In this document: positions 7,856 through 16,364 of the stretch, piece by piece
Layout of the letters: every line of letters begins with the position of its first letter
Position numbering within the stretch: position 1 is the first letter of the stretch
Assembly: GCF_003663845.1 (NCBI RefSeq)
Contig: NZ_RCCA01000001.1
Coordinates: 3,658,001 to 3,722,000 of the forward strand
Direction: 5' to 3'
Length of the DNA stretch: 64,000 nucleotides
Source: Chryseobacterium sp. 7
GTDB taxonomy: Bacteria > Bacteroidota > Bacteroidia > Flavobacteriales > Weeksellaceae
The notes under the pieces: generated by a model
What the model was told of the DNA's origin: nothing
The model's database searches: none
What the model saw: only the letters and a program-made list of their open reading frames with translations
Position numbers and translations under genes: made by a program

Positions 7856-9490
7856 ATGAAATACGTTTTACTTACCCTTATTTCAGCGATGCTGCTGTCG
7901 GTTTCATGGCCTACTTACGGAGTTCCGTTTTTTATATTTTTTGCACTTGTTCCTCTTTTAATGATGGAACATGGAGTTTCAAAATTTTCAGATTATAAAA
8001 GAAAAAGCTGGGTAGTTTTTGGATTGTCCTACTTATGTTTTGTGATCTGGAACATAGTTACTACAGGATGGCTGTACGGCTCAAAGAATCCGGACGGGAG
8101 CCACTCTCTGATGGCTGTGGTATTTCCGGTGCTGGTAAACTCTTTTTTATATTCTTTGGTATTTCAATGCTATCACTGGTATAAAAATGCTCAGGGAACG
8201 TATTGGGGGCTTGGATTTTTAATCGCTATCTGGATGAGTTTTGAAAAATTTCATTTAGGATGGGAATTAACGTGGCCGTGGCTTAACCTTGGAAATGTAT
8301 TTTCAGATTATCCAAAGCTGATTCAATGGTATGACACATTGGGAGCAACCGGAGGAAGTTTCTGGATTCTTCTCATTAATGTTTTGATTTTCTATACCGT
8401 AAGAACCTGGGAAGCTGGCAGAAAGAGAAAAGATCTGATTAAAAACTCAACTATTGCTGGAGCTTTAATTGTTATTCCAATGATTATTTCGGTGATCAAA
8501 TACAATAATTTTGATGAAAAACCTACCGGACAGGTAAACGTTCTGATGCTGCAGCCGGATCTTGATCCTTATGCAGAAAAATATTCGAAGGACAGCCTTA
8601 CAATTGAACAGGACTTATTGGCTCTTGCTCAAAAAAATTCAACAGGTAAGATTGATTATTATATTGCTCCGGAAACAGCACTTCCAGGAAGGGGATCTAT
8701 TTCTGAGACAGCATTTGAAAAAAGTCTGCTTCTTAATAATATCAAAGGATTTTTATCCAGTCACCCAGGATCCGTTTTTGCAACGGGAATTTCTTCACAC
8801 CGTTTCTTTTACAATCCGGCCGATTTACCGAAAGAAGCTTATCAGATCAACAGCGGCGTTTGGGTAAGCAGTTATAATACAGCTATCCAATTGGTTCCTA
8901 ATCAAAAAGTACAGGCTTATCACAAAGGAAAACTCGTACCGGGCGTTGAAATATTCCCTTACATGAATGTTTTAAAACCATTATTAGGAGACGCCATGCT
9001 CAACCTGGGTGGTACAGTAGCCTCTCTGGGAACAGATAAAGAAAGAGTTGCTTTTTCAAATCCTTATAATAAAGGAAAACTGGCACCTATTATCTGCTAT
9101 GAAAGCATTTATGGTGAGTTTGTAACAGACTATGTAAAAAAAGGAGCTAATTTCTTAGGAATTATGACGAACGACTCTTGGTGGGGCGTTACAGAAGGAC
9201 ACAAACAGCTTTTATCATATGCAAAACTAAGAGCCATTGAAACCAGAAGAGAAATTGCCCGTGCTGCTAACAGTGGAATTTCGGCACACATCAATGCAAA
9301 AGGAGAAGTGACTGCTGATACTTTCTACGGTGACCAAACGGCTTTATTTGCGAAAGTAAATCTATATGATACGATGACATTCTACACAAGAGCCGGAGAC
9401 CTTCTTTCAAGGTTTTCCATATTTGCACTAGGTTTTCTACTGTTTTATTTTCTGATTGAATGGTTTAAAAAGAAAACAAATAAAGCTTAA
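7856..9490 (+). CDS. lnt: Apolipoprotein N-acyltransferase Lnt
   Basis: A 544-residue inner-membrane enzyme that N-acylates the terminal Cys of lipoproteins, the last step of lipoprotein maturation. About six to seven hydrophobic segments fill residues 1-215, followed by a nitrilase-fold periplasmic domain and one C-terminal membrane segment (about 515-537). The catalytic triad is visible: Glu in APETALPG (about 273), Lys in YHKGKLVPG (about 358) and Cys in IICYES (about 414). Length matches Bacteroidetes Lnt. It fits the many lipoproteins in the window. Confidence 0.95.
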   Translation: MKYVLLTLISAMLLSVSWPTYGVPFFIFFALVPLLMMEHGVSKFSDYKRKSWVVFGLSYLCFVIWNIVTTGWLYGSKNPDGSHSLMAVVFPVLVNSFLYSLVFQCYHWYKNAQGTYWGLGFLIAIWMSFEKFHLGWELTWPWLNLGNVFSDYPKLIQWYDTLGATGGSFWILLINVLIFYTVRTWEAGRKRKDLIKNSTIAGALIVIPMIISVIKYNNFDEKPTGQVNVLMLQPDLDPYAEKYSKDSLTIEQDLLALAQKNSTGKIDYYIAPETALPGRGSISETAFEKSLLLNNIKGFLSSHPGSVFATGISSHRFFYNPADLPKEAYQINSGVWVSSYNTAIQLVPNQKVQAYHKGKLVPGVEIFPYMNVLKPLLGDAMLNLGGTVASLGTDKERVAFSNPYNKGKLAPIICYESIYGEFVTDYVKKGANFLGIMTNDSWWGVTEGHKQLLSYAKLRAIETRREIARAANSGISAHINAKGEVTADTFYGDQTALFAKVNLYDTMTFYTRAGDLLSRFSIFALGFLLFYFLIEWFKKKTNKA

Positions 9491-9605
9491 TACTAAACAC
9501 AAATTGCACAAATTCTTTGCACGAATAACACAGAACCTATATGATCAATAAGATTTTCGAATGCTAAATTTTCTTACTCATTACATAGATTTATTCCATA
9601 AAAAA

Positions 9606-9637
9606 GAGAAAAGCCAGCTGGACGTCTGGCTTTTCTC
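9606..9637. terminator. Bidirectional terminator between lnt and the FG-GAP gene
   Basis: A 12-base-pair perfect stem (9606-9617 with 9626-9637) with an 8-base loop. On the minus strand it is followed by TTTTT, so it best serves the leftward FG-GAP gene; lnt may also use it. Confidence 0.8.
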
Positions 9638-9663
9638 ATTAATAGAAGATAGAATTGATTCAA

Positions 9664-11373
9664 TTACTTAATCGTAAGTTTTCTTGTGGTTATTTCGTTT
9701 TTTATCTTCAGTTTTAATAAATAAACTCCTTTAGGTAAATGAGAAACATCAATAGACTGATCTCCATTGACACTGATATTCAGTTTTCTTCCATCCATAG
9801 AATACATTTCCGCTTCCGAAACTTTTTCTCCTTTAATATATACCCTGTCTGATGCCGGATTCGGATAGATAACAAGTTGTTTATCTGATTTAATTTCCGC
9901 AGTTCCCAACGTACCTTGTGTGGAAGCATCAGAATATACTTTTGAAGCATCAATAGATTTCACGCTCCAGTATACATTCTGAATGGCCGGATCAAGTTCC
10001 AGAAACCATGATGGAGTTGTTACTACATATTTAGCAATATCATTCGCTCCCTGTGTAGATCCTACTGTAATTTCGTAACGCAGTGCATTCACCGGAGTTT
10101 TATCATCCGAAGCCCCACTCCATGTAAAATTGAACCTGTTTCCGTTTTTCGTCATGTTCAGTTGAGTTGGTGCTGCAGGCTTTGCATTGGTTGCGGTGGA
10201 ATTATTTTTAAATACTTTCGTTAATGAGGGTAAGTCAGAAGCAGCCCAGTCAAATCCACCCAATAATACATCCAAATGGTTGTCATTATTAAAATCAAAA
10301 AGATGAACAAGTCCCGGTCCTCCCAGATCAGTTATTCCCGTTATGGTTCCTTCATTGAATTTATGATTGACAACGTCATACAGATAAGTTTTCACAACAG
10401 CATTATAATTTTCATTTCCTGAGATAATAAAATCATAATAACCGTCATTATTCAGATCGCCAACGCTTAATGAAACATCTGAAATATCAGTTCCTGTGAT
10501 CATTTGAGGAGTCAAATTCCCCGTACCATCATTCATAAGAACTGCAAAATATCCGTCGTCATTTCCATCTCTTCCAATGATCACCACATCCTGAAACCCA
10601 TCCGCATTAAAATCTGCAAAATCTATTTTTCCAACCGCAACCGGAAAAAGATCCTGAGTAGGAGTCAAAACTCCTGCCTGATTCATGTATACTTTAGACA
10701 CTGGAGTACCATTGATATCTGAGCCTATAATTACGAGATCCAGAAGATGATCATTATTCAGATCTACTACTTTAAAACTTCCGCTCTGGGTACCATCTAC
10801 CCAGTTTTCTGTCATATCAAAACCAGCACCTGTATTCTTATAATAATCTAATGTATTTCTGAAACCTCCTCCATGAGCATATTGTGTTCCGTTGATGGCA
10901 TAGTCAGATTTTCCATCATGATTAAAATCAAAAACGTCTATAGATCCGTAGATTTTCCCTGGAAGATCAGCTTCTTTCACAAAACCTGAACCTGTATTCC
11001 TGAACCTGTATTGTTTATAATTAACAACATCCGAATAACTAAGTCCTGTAGAAACAATATCCATCAGCCCGTCATTATTATAATCAATAAACCTGATATC
11101 GCCAAGATGCGTTACATCCGCTCCCAGTCCTGCATAAGGCAGCAATGTTGTTACATTATTCTGATAGACTTCATTATAAGTACTGTCTACATTTCCGTCG
11201 CCATCAGAATCAATAGCTCCATTAAACACAATATCCATTGTTCCATTGTTATCTATATCGGCAATATCAGCTGCAGAATAATAGAAATTATTCATGCTCG
11301 TCTGGATCTCAGTAAAGTTCTGAGCCATGATGCTGACCGGTAACATTGACAATAAAATATAAATCCTCTTCAT
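9664..11373 (-). CDS. Secreted FG-GAP/VCBS-repeat protein with T9SS sorting domain
   Basis: A 569-residue secreted protein. A signal peptide (MKRIYILLSMLPVSIMA) precedes a run of FG-GAP/VCBS-type repeats (about 25-390) with calcium-binding Asp clusters such as DIDNNGTMDIVF, DFNADGFQDVVI and DLNNDGYYDFII, which normally fold into a beta-propeller. A fibronectin-like segment follows (about 395-490). The last 75 residues form a type A T9SS sorting domain (VIYPNPASDRVYI, then GVYLLKLKI near the end), so export and surface attachment or release by T9SS are well supported. The ligand is unknown; adhesion or matrix binding is inference. Confidence 0.93.
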   Translation of the reverse strand: MKRIYILLSMLPVSIMAQNFTEIQTSMNNFYYSAADIADIDNNGTMDIVFNGAIDSDGDGNVDSTYNEVYQNNVTTLLPYAGLGADVTHLGDIRFIDYNNDGLMDIVSTGLSYSDVVNYKQYRFRNTGSGFVKEADLPGKIYGSIDVFDFNHDGKSDYAINGTQYAHGGGFRNTLDYYKNTGAGFDMTENWVDGTQSGSFKVVDLNNDHLLDLVIIGSDINGTPVSKVYMNQAGVLTPTQDLFPVAVGKIDFADFNADGFQDVVIIGRDGNDDGYFAVLMNDGTGNLTPQMITGTDISDVSLSVGDLNNDGYYDFIISGNENYNAVVKTYLYDVVNHKFNEGTITGITDLGGPGLVHLFDFNNDNHLDVLLGGFDWAASDLPSLTKVFKNNSTATNAKPAAPTQLNMTKNGNRFNFTWSGASDDKTPVNALRYEITVGSTQGANDIAKYVVTTPSWFLELDPAIQNVYWSVKSIDASKVYSDASTQGTLGTAEIKSDKQLVIYPNPASDRVYIKGEKVSEAEMYSMDGRKLNISVNGDQSIDVSHLPKGVYLLKLKIKNEITTRKLTIK

Positions 11374-11549
11374 AGTTGTTTTTATTTAGATTAATTAAAA
11401 ACAAAGATAGAATATTAAATTCTGAGCTTAAAAAAAAGCCTGTATGAAATATATCAGCACCCTTTATCTGCTGTATCCCAAGGATTCTACTATTTTAAAA
11501 ATTCAATATTATTAATCAGCCACTTATTTGCAAATATTTTCCAAAAGAT

Positions 11550-11580
11550 TTGTCTATCTAAAAAATTCTTCGTTATTTTG
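11550..11580 (+). promoter_or_regulatory. Probable promoter of the rpmB-rpmG-DUF4295 operon
   Basis: TTG (11550-11552), a 20-base spacer and TTATTTTG (11573-11580) match the Bacteroidetes promoter at 7 of 8 positions in the -7 box. The leader to the rpmB ATG is about 30 bases. Confidence 0.5.
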
Positions 11581-11616
11581 CACTCTCAAATATTATACAA
11601 ATAAGAACATCGAGAT

Positions 11617-11859
11617 ATGTCAAGAATTTGCCAAATAACAGGAAAGCGTGCAATGGTTGGTAACAACGTTTCTCACGCTAATAACAAAACGAAGCGTCGT
11701 TTTGAAATTAACTTATTAGAGAAGAAGTTTTACCTTCCGGAGCAAGATAAGCACGTTACACTGAAAGTATCAGCTCATGGATTGAGAGTGATTAACAAGA
11801 TTGGAATCGAGGAAGCTATTGAAAGAGCTACTAGAAACGGATTGATTAAAAAGAATTAA
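11617..11859 (+). CDS. rpmB: 50S ribosomal protein bL28
   Basis: An 80-residue basic protein of the large ribosomal subunit. The start [20 protein letters not shown], then [11 protein letters not shown] and the ending [13 protein letters not shown] are classic bL28. Length is normal. It is followed by rpmG after 6 bases and by a small DUF4295 gene, the Bacteroidetes order. Confidence 0.97.
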   Translation: MSRICQITGKRAMVGNNVSHANNKTKRRFEINLLEKKFYLPEQDKHVTLKVSAHGLRVINKIGIEEAIERATRNGLIKKN

Positions 11860-11865
11860 TAAATC

Positions 11866-12048
11866 ATGGCAAAAAAAGGAAATAGAGTTCAAGTAATCCT
11901 TGAATGCACAGAGCACAAAGAAAGTGGTATGCCAGGAATGTCTAGATACATTTCTACAAAAAATAAAAAGAACACTACAGAGAGATTAGAGCTTAAAAAG
12001 TATAATCCAGTTCTTAAGAGATCTACCCTTCACAAAGAAATTAAGTAA
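11866..12048 (+). CDS. rpmG: 50S ribosomal protein bL33
   Basis: A 60-residue large-subunit protein. [18 protein letters not shown] and [17 protein letters not shown] match bL33. Only one Cys remains where zinc-binding versions have CxxC pairs, so this is the zinc-independent (C-minus) type. It lies between rpmB and a small DUF4295 gene in one operon. Confidence 0.96.
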   Translation: MAKKGNRVQVILECTEHKESGMPGMSRYISTKNKKNTTERLELKKYNPVLKRSTLHKEIK

Positions 12049-12068
12049 TTTATAAATAATAACTTACC

Positions 12069-12218
12069 ATGGCAAAGAAAGTAGTAGCAACCCTACAAAC
12101 TGGGTCTAAAAAAATGACTAAAGTGGTGAAAATGGTTAAGTCTTCTAAATCAGGAGCTTACGTTTTCGAAGAAAAAGTAATGAATGCTGATGAAGTAGAT
12201 GGTTATTTAAAAAAATAA
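12069..12218 (+). CDS. DUF4295 small basic protein, probable ribosomal component
   Basis: A 49-residue Lys-rich protein (MAKKVVATLQ..., ending DGYLKK), 20 bases after rpmG and before a strong terminator. Its place after rpmB-rpmG and its composition match the DUF4295 family found across Bacteroidetes. From memory, a Flavobacterium johnsoniae ribosome structure reported an extra large-subunit protein named bL38, and DUF4295 is my candidate for it; I cannot confirm the identity here. It is short enough to be missed by many gene callers. TAA is at 12216-12218. Confidence 0.88.
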   Translation: MAKKVVATLQTGSKKMTKVVKMVKSSKSGAYVFEEKVMNADEVDGYLKK

Positions 12219-12239
12219 TCAGTACTTTATTTACAATAT

Positions 12240-12271
12240 AAAAAACTACTCATATTTTGGGTAGTTTTTTT
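12240..12271 (+). terminator. Terminator of the ribosomal protein operon
   Basis: A 10-base-pair perfect stem (12240-12249 with 12261-12270), an 11-base loop and a T-run lie directly after the DUF4295 gene. They separate it from the ridA-like/ftsY pair. Confidence 0.85.
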
Positions 12272-12273
12272 GT

Positions 12274-12281
12274 TATCTTTG
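12274..12281 (+). promoter_or_regulatory. Probable -7 box for the RidA-like/ftsY operon
   Basis: TATCTTTG matches TAnnTTTG and ends 26 bases before the ATG. The expected -33 position falls inside the upstream terminator, where no ideal TTG is found. Confidence 0.35.
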
Positions 12282-12307
12282 TGCACCAGATTATTAATCA
12301 GTAAAGT

Positions 12308-12772
12308 ATGAAAAAGATACTTGTTCTGGCCTGCACAGCAACTTTTCTATTTTCATTCAGTCAGAAAACTATGAACCCGGAATATAAAAGTTCGCCAAAA
12401 GTTTTCAGCATAAAAGGACTCTCTCAATCAGTCAGTATTGACTGTGGAAGTTCCAAAATGATTTTATTATCCGGACAGGTACCCCTGGACCCGGAAGGTA
12501 ATCTTGTAGGAAATACAATAGAAGAGCAGACACAGCAGGTTTTCAAAAATATAGAAAACATCCTGAAAGAATATGGAGGAACAGGAAAAGATATTATCAA
12601 ACTGGGAATCTTTACCACAGATATCAAAAAAACACCTGATTTCAGAAAAGTAAGGGATTTGTATGTCAACCTTCAGAATCCTCCTGTAAGCACCCTTGTG
12701 GAAGTAAGCAGGCTTTTCAGAGATGATGTGCTTATAGAGGTGGAAGCCACAGCAGTGATTAAAAATAAATAA
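12308..12772 (+). CDS. Secreted RidA/YjgF-family protein lacking the usual Arg
   Basis: A 154-residue Rid-family (YjgF/YER057c) protein. Unlike cytoplasmic RidA it begins with a signal peptide (MKKILVLACTATFLFSFSQ), so it is probably exported to the periplasm. The fold is recognisable from LSGQVPLDPEGNLVG, EQTQQVFKNIENIL and the ending VLIEVEATAVI. In RidA the segment before that ending reads PARS, with the Arg that binds the substrate carboxylate; here it reads NPPVSTLVEVSRL and that Arg is missing. The standard 2-aminoacrylate deaminase role is therefore doubtful. ftsY follows after 15 bases, so they are probably co-transcribed. Confidence 0.88.
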   Translation: MKKILVLACTATFLFSFSQKTMNPEYKSSPKVFSIKGLSQSVSIDCGSSKMILLSGQVPLDPEGNLVGNTIEEQTQQVFKNIENILKEYGGTGKDIIKLGIFTTDIKKTPDFRKVRDLYVNLQNPPVSTLVEVSRLFRDDVLIEVEATAVIKNK

Positions 12773-12787
12773 GAATAAACTAAAACT

Positions 12788-13741
12788 ATGAGTTGGTTTA
12801 AAAATATTTTCAAAAAGGAAGAAAAAGAAACCTTAGACAAAGGATTGGAAAAATCCAGCCAGGGATTCTTTGAAAAAATGACGAAAGCCGTAGTTGGCAA
12901 AAGCAAAGTAGATGATGAAGTACTGGATGATCTTGAAGAAGTACTTATTGCATCCGATGTGGGCGCCTCTACTACCATCAAAATCATTCAAAGAATTGAA
13001 GAGCGTGTTGCCAGAGACAAATATGTAGGAGTAAACGAGCTTGATCAGATTCTTCGAGATGAAATTTCAGGGCTGCTGCTTGAAAACCCTCATGCCGGTA
13101 CAGGAAATATTGATACTTCAAAAAAGCCTTATGTCATTATGGTTGTAGGGGTAAACGGAGTGGGAAAAACAACTACTATCGGAAAACTGGCTCACCAATT
13201 TAAATCCGAAGGTAAAAAGGTAGTTCTTGGAGCGGCCGATACCTTTAGAGCTGCTGCCGTAGACCAGCTTGTGATCTGGAGTGAAAGAGTGGGTGTTCCT
13301 ATTGTAAAACAGGAAATGGGATCAGATCCTGCTTCTGTAGCATTTGACACCGTACAAAGTGCTGTAGCACAGAATGCAGATGTTGTGATTATTGATACCG
13401 CAGGAAGACTTCATAATAAAATCAACCTGATGAATGAACTTTCAAAGATTAAAAGAGTAATGCAGAAGGTTATTCCTGATGCACCTCATGAGATTCTTTT
13501 AGTTCTTGACGGTTCTACCGGTCAGAATGCATTTGAACAGGCCAAACAGTTTACAGCAGCTACAGAAGTAAATGCTTTAGCAGTAACAAAATTAGACGGA
13601 ACAGCAAAAGGAGGTGTTGTAATCGGAATCTCTGATCAGTTCCAAATTCCGGTGAAGTATATCGGGGTAGGTGAAAAAATGCAGGATTTGCAGCTTTTTA
13701 ATGGTACGGAATTTGTAGATTCATTCTTCAAGAAAAGATGA
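12788..13741 (+). CDS. ftsY: Signal recognition particle receptor FtsY
   Basis: A 317-residue SRP GTPase that receives Ffh-ribosome complexes at the inner membrane for co-translational insertion. A short charged N-terminus is followed by the helical N domain (about 20-105) and the G domain with P-loop GVNGVGKTTTIGKLA (about 119), the DTFRAAA segment, DTAGRLHNK (about 203) and TKLDGTAKGG (about 265). It has no long acidic A domain, as is normal in Bacteroidetes. It forms a probable operon with the RidA-like gene. Confidence 0.96.
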   Translation: MSWFKNIFKKEEKETLDKGLEKSSQGFFEKMTKAVVGKSKVDDEVLDDLEEVLIASDVGASTTIKIIQRIEERVARDKYVGVNELDQILRDEISGLLLENPHAGTGNIDTSKKPYVIMVVGVNGVGKTTTIGKLAHQFKSEGKKVVLGAADTFRAAAVDQLVIWSERVGVPIVKQEMGSDPASVAFDTVQSAVAQNADVVIIDTAGRLHNKINLMNELSKIKRVMQKVIPDAPHEILLVLDGSTGQNAFEQAKQFTAATEVNALAVTKLDGTAKGGVVIGISDQFQIPVKYIGVGEKMQDLQLFNGTEFVDSFFKKR

Positions 13742-13813
13742 TTTATATCATGTTTTCCCTTATATTAGCAAACAATTCATTTTTAAATATTAACAATTAA
13801 AAAATTTGCAACT

Positions 13814-14074
13814 ATGGGAATTATAACATGGATCCTGTTCGGTCTTATTGCAGGTGCAATTGCTAAAATGATCATGCCCGGAACTCAGGGAGGAGGATGG
13901 CTAATCACTATTATCCTTGGAATTTTGGGAGCATTTGTAGGAGGAGCTATAGGAGTTTACATTCTACATTGGGGAGACGTTACTTCCTTCTGGAATCCAA
14001 GAAGCTGGATTCTATCAATTGGAGGAGCTTTAGTCATCCTCTGGATTTACGGAATGGCCACCAAGAAAAGCTAG
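13814..14074 (+). CDS. GlsB/YeaQ/YmgE-family stress-response membrane protein
   Basis: An 86-residue inner-membrane protein with three hydrophobic helices (about 1-20, 30-52, 63-82). Family marks are LFGLIAGAIAKMIMPG at the start and the Gly-rich LGILGAFVGGAIG segment. Transglycosylase-associated/GlsB proteins are often stress-induced; their molecular job is not settled. It lies 72 bases after ftsY and ends in a strong bidirectional terminator. Confidence 0.92.
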   Translation: MGIITWILFGLIAGAIAKMIMPGTQGGGWLITIILGILGAFVGGAIGVYILHWGDVTSFWNPRSWILSIGGALVILWIYGMATKKS

Positions 14075-14100
14075 CTGATACCAAAGCTTATAAAAAAATA

Positions 14101-14134
14101 AAATCCCGGATCTGAAATTTCAGATCCGGGATTT
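14101..14134. terminator. Perfect bidirectional terminator
   Basis: A 34-base perfect palindrome (14101-14117 with 14118-14134) with A/T flanks stands between the convergent YeaQ-type gene and sppA. It can end both transcripts. Confidence 0.88.
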
Positions 14135-14152
14135 TTACAATATAAAATTTAG

Positions 14153-15910
14153 TTAGTTGTTGATTCTAATCTGGTAAGGCATTTCCATTTTCACCTCAGA
14201 CTGTAATTTTTTGTCTGTAATCTGCTGCAGAATCTCATAGTTGGATTTACCAATTTTGCTCTTGATAATTCTTGCAGAAACATCTTCTTCATTAAGATCT
14301 TTGAAGATTTGCTCAAACGGTGACATTCTCTTAGGAAAAGCGTCTACCTGGTAAGATTTTAATCCTGCTTTCTGTGCTGCAAACTTCACGGCATCATTTA
14401 AAGTACCAAGTTCATCTACCAGACCAATTTCTTTAGCACGAACACCACTCCATACTCTGCCCCCTCCTACATTGTCTATCTGCTCAAACGTTTTCTTTCT
14501 GTTTTGAGTCACAAAGTGTACAAATCTCTTATATGTGCCTTCCACACTTCTTGTCATCATATTAACTCCGTAAGGGGTAACTCCGTTCAATCCGGAATAA
14601 TACATAGAGTTAGCATTGGTAGCAACAATATCCGCACGGATTCCGTTTTTGCTTGCAATATCTTTATAATAAGGCATTACTCCAAATACTCCGATAGAAC
14701 CGGTAAGTGTATTAGGCTCAGAATAAATTTTATCTGCTGCCATTGCCACATAATATCCTCCTGAAGCCGCATAATCTCCGAAAGAAACAATCAGTGGCTT
14801 TTTCTTTTTCAGCTGCTGTAATTCAAACAAAATTTCATCAGAAGCATTGGCGCTTCCTCCCGGAGAGTTAATTCTGAAAACTACAGCTTTCACTTTATCA
14901 TCCTCCTGAAGTTTTTTGATGTACTTCACATATTTTTCAGAATGAATATCATTGTACTCATCTCCGTTGTTAATAGATCCTGAAGCATACAATACAGCAA
15001 TCTTTTCACCAGATTTATCTTCATCCGCATAAGAACTGATATAGCTTGACAGAGAGATTTTATTCAGTTTTTCTGTGTCTTTTACATTCAGCTTTGTCTT
15101 AAGAAGATCTTCATATTCTGATTTCTGAATAAGTTTATCTGCAAGCTTATATTTTAAACTTTGTTCAGGAATCATTCCATATAAGCTGTCTGTAATAGTT
15201 CTAAACTGAGCGGTATCAATTTTTCTTGAAGCGGCCATTTTATTGGAGGTATTTTTCCAAAGATCATTCAGAAGAGTGCTTAACTGCTCTTTATTTTCCG
15301 GAGAAATATCATTTCGTAGAAAAGGTTCTACAGCAGATTTAAATTTCCCATGACGGATCACTTCAATCCCAATACCATATTTATCAGCAAAATCTTTGAA
15401 GAAGGTTACCTCAGTAGATAAACCTTTCAATTCAATTCCTCCTGCCGGATGCAGATAATATTGGTCTGCTACGGACCCTAAATAATAAGCAGACTGTGAA
15501 ACTCCGTTACCGTAGGCATACACAAATTTCCCGCTTTTCTTAAAATCTTCTATAGCATTTCTGACATCATCAATCTGGGTCAGGCCTGCATTCAAATCGT
15601 CTGCTTCAATACTGATTCCTTTAATATTATCATCAGTCTTAGCTTTATTAATAGCCTCCAATACATCATATAAAAGAACACTTTTATTCCGGGCACCTAA
15701 ACCGAACAATCCCATCTGCTCTTCAGTAGGGCTGTCTATTATATCTGTCTTTAAATTAATCGTAAGAACCGAGTTCTTTTTCACCGCTACAGCCTTATCA
15801 CTTCCCATAGAACTGAACACAAGCATCACAATGAAAAACATGAAAAATAAAGCGCAAAGTATGACAATTGCTACTATATTTGCCAAAACATTTTTAAAGA
15901 AACTTCTCAT
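14153..15910 (-). CDS. sppA: Signal peptide peptidase SppA, 67K type
   Basis: A 585-residue inner-membrane serine protease that degrades leftover signal peptides. One N-terminal membrane anchor (about 8-34) precedes two tandem Clp-fold domains, the long form seen in E. coli. The catalytic Lys should be in RHGKFKSA (about 188) in the N-terminal domain, and the nucleophilic Ser in DYAASGGYY (about 382) in the C-terminal one. Its start is only 20 bases from the divergent folK start, so its promoter must lie inside or very near folK. Confidence 0.95.
   Translation of the reverse strand: MRSFFKNVLANIVAIVILCALFFMFFIVMLVFSSMGSDKAVAVKKNSVLTINLKTDIIDSPTEEQMGLFGLGARNKSVLLYDVLEAINKAKTDDNIKGISIEADDLNAGLTQIDDVRNAIEDFKKSGKFVYAYGNGVSQSAYYLGSVADQYYLHPAGGIELKGLSTEVTFFKDFADKYGIGIEVIRHGKFKSAVEPFLRNDISPENKEQLSTLLNDLWKNTSNKMAASRKIDTAQFRTITDSLYGMIPEQSLKYKLADKLIQKSEYEDLLKTKLNVKDTEKLNKISLSSYISSYADEDKSGEKIAVLYASGSINNGDEYNDIHSEKYVKYIKKLQEDDKVKAVVFRINSPGGSANASDEILFELQQLKKKKPLIVSFGDYAASGGYYVAMAADKIYSEPNTLTGSIGVFGVMPYYKDIASKNGIRADIVATNANSMYYSGLNGVTPYGVNMMTRSVEGTYKRFVHFVTQNRKKTFEQIDNVGGGRVWSGVRAKEIGLVDELGTLNDAVKFAAQKAGLKSYQVDAFPKRMSPFEQIFKDLNEEDVSARIIKSKIGKSNYEILQQITDKKLQSEVKMEMPYQIRINN
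15875..15882 (+). promoter_or_regulatory. Possible -7 box for folK inside sppA
   Basis: TATATTTG matches TAnnTTTG on the + strand, 48 bases before the folK ATG and inside the divergent sppA coding region. No matching TTG at the right distance is visible, so this is weak. Confidence 0.25.
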
Positions 15911-15930
15911 AAATCAATCAATTTTCCAAT

Positions 15931-16347
15931 ATGTCGCAACATAAGGTCGTTTTGTTACTAGGAAGTAACTTAGGAGAGCAAAAAAAAAATATAGAGCTTG
16001 CTCTTGAGAAAATAAAAGAGGCAGGAAATAACATTTCACAAATTAGCGAATATTTAATGTCTGAACCCGTAGAGTTTGCCAGTTCCAATATTTTTTGTAA
16101 TATTGCAACAATAATATTCACTCCTCTTTCACCAATTCAACTGCTTGATTGTATTAAGAATATAGAAGTTGAGATGGGAAGAGTTAATGATTCAAAAGCA
16201 TCCGGAGGGTATACTGACAGGATAATTGATATTGATATCATTAAGTATAATGAATTAAACTTTACATCAGAAAGACTAGTAATCCCACATAAAAAACATC
16301 TTTTTGAAAGGGATTTTTCAAGGATATTATTAGAAAAATTTATTTAA
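15931..16347 (+). CDS. folK: HPPK, 2-amino-4-hydroxy-6-hydroxymethyldihydropteridine pyrophosphokinase
   Basis: A 138-residue cytoplasmic folate-pathway enzyme that transfers pyrophosphate from ATP to 6-hydroxymethyl-7,8-dihydropterin, making the substrate for FolP. Marks are LLLGSNLGEQKKNIELAL at the start, SEPVEF, and the catalytic/magnesium segment GGYTDRIIDIDIIKYN (about 91-106), followed by LVIPHKK. It is slightly shorter than E. coli FolK (about 159 residues) but the core is complete. It is divergent from sppA and 17 bases upstream of the first outer membrane protein gene. Confidence 0.93.
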   Translation: MSQHKVVLLLGSNLGEQKKNIELALEKIKEAGNNISQISEYLMSEPVEFASSNIFCNIATIIFTPLSPIQLLDCIKNIEVEMGRVNDSKASGGYTDRIIDIDIIKYNELNFTSERLVIPHKKHLFERDFSRILLEKFI

Positions 16348-16364
16348 AACATAAAACAAATTGT

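Noticed and set aside
10504-11343. Several + strand frames inside the FG-GAP gene
   Set aside because: They are antisense to repetitive Asp-rich codons, which read as Ile/Ser/His-rich frames without stops.
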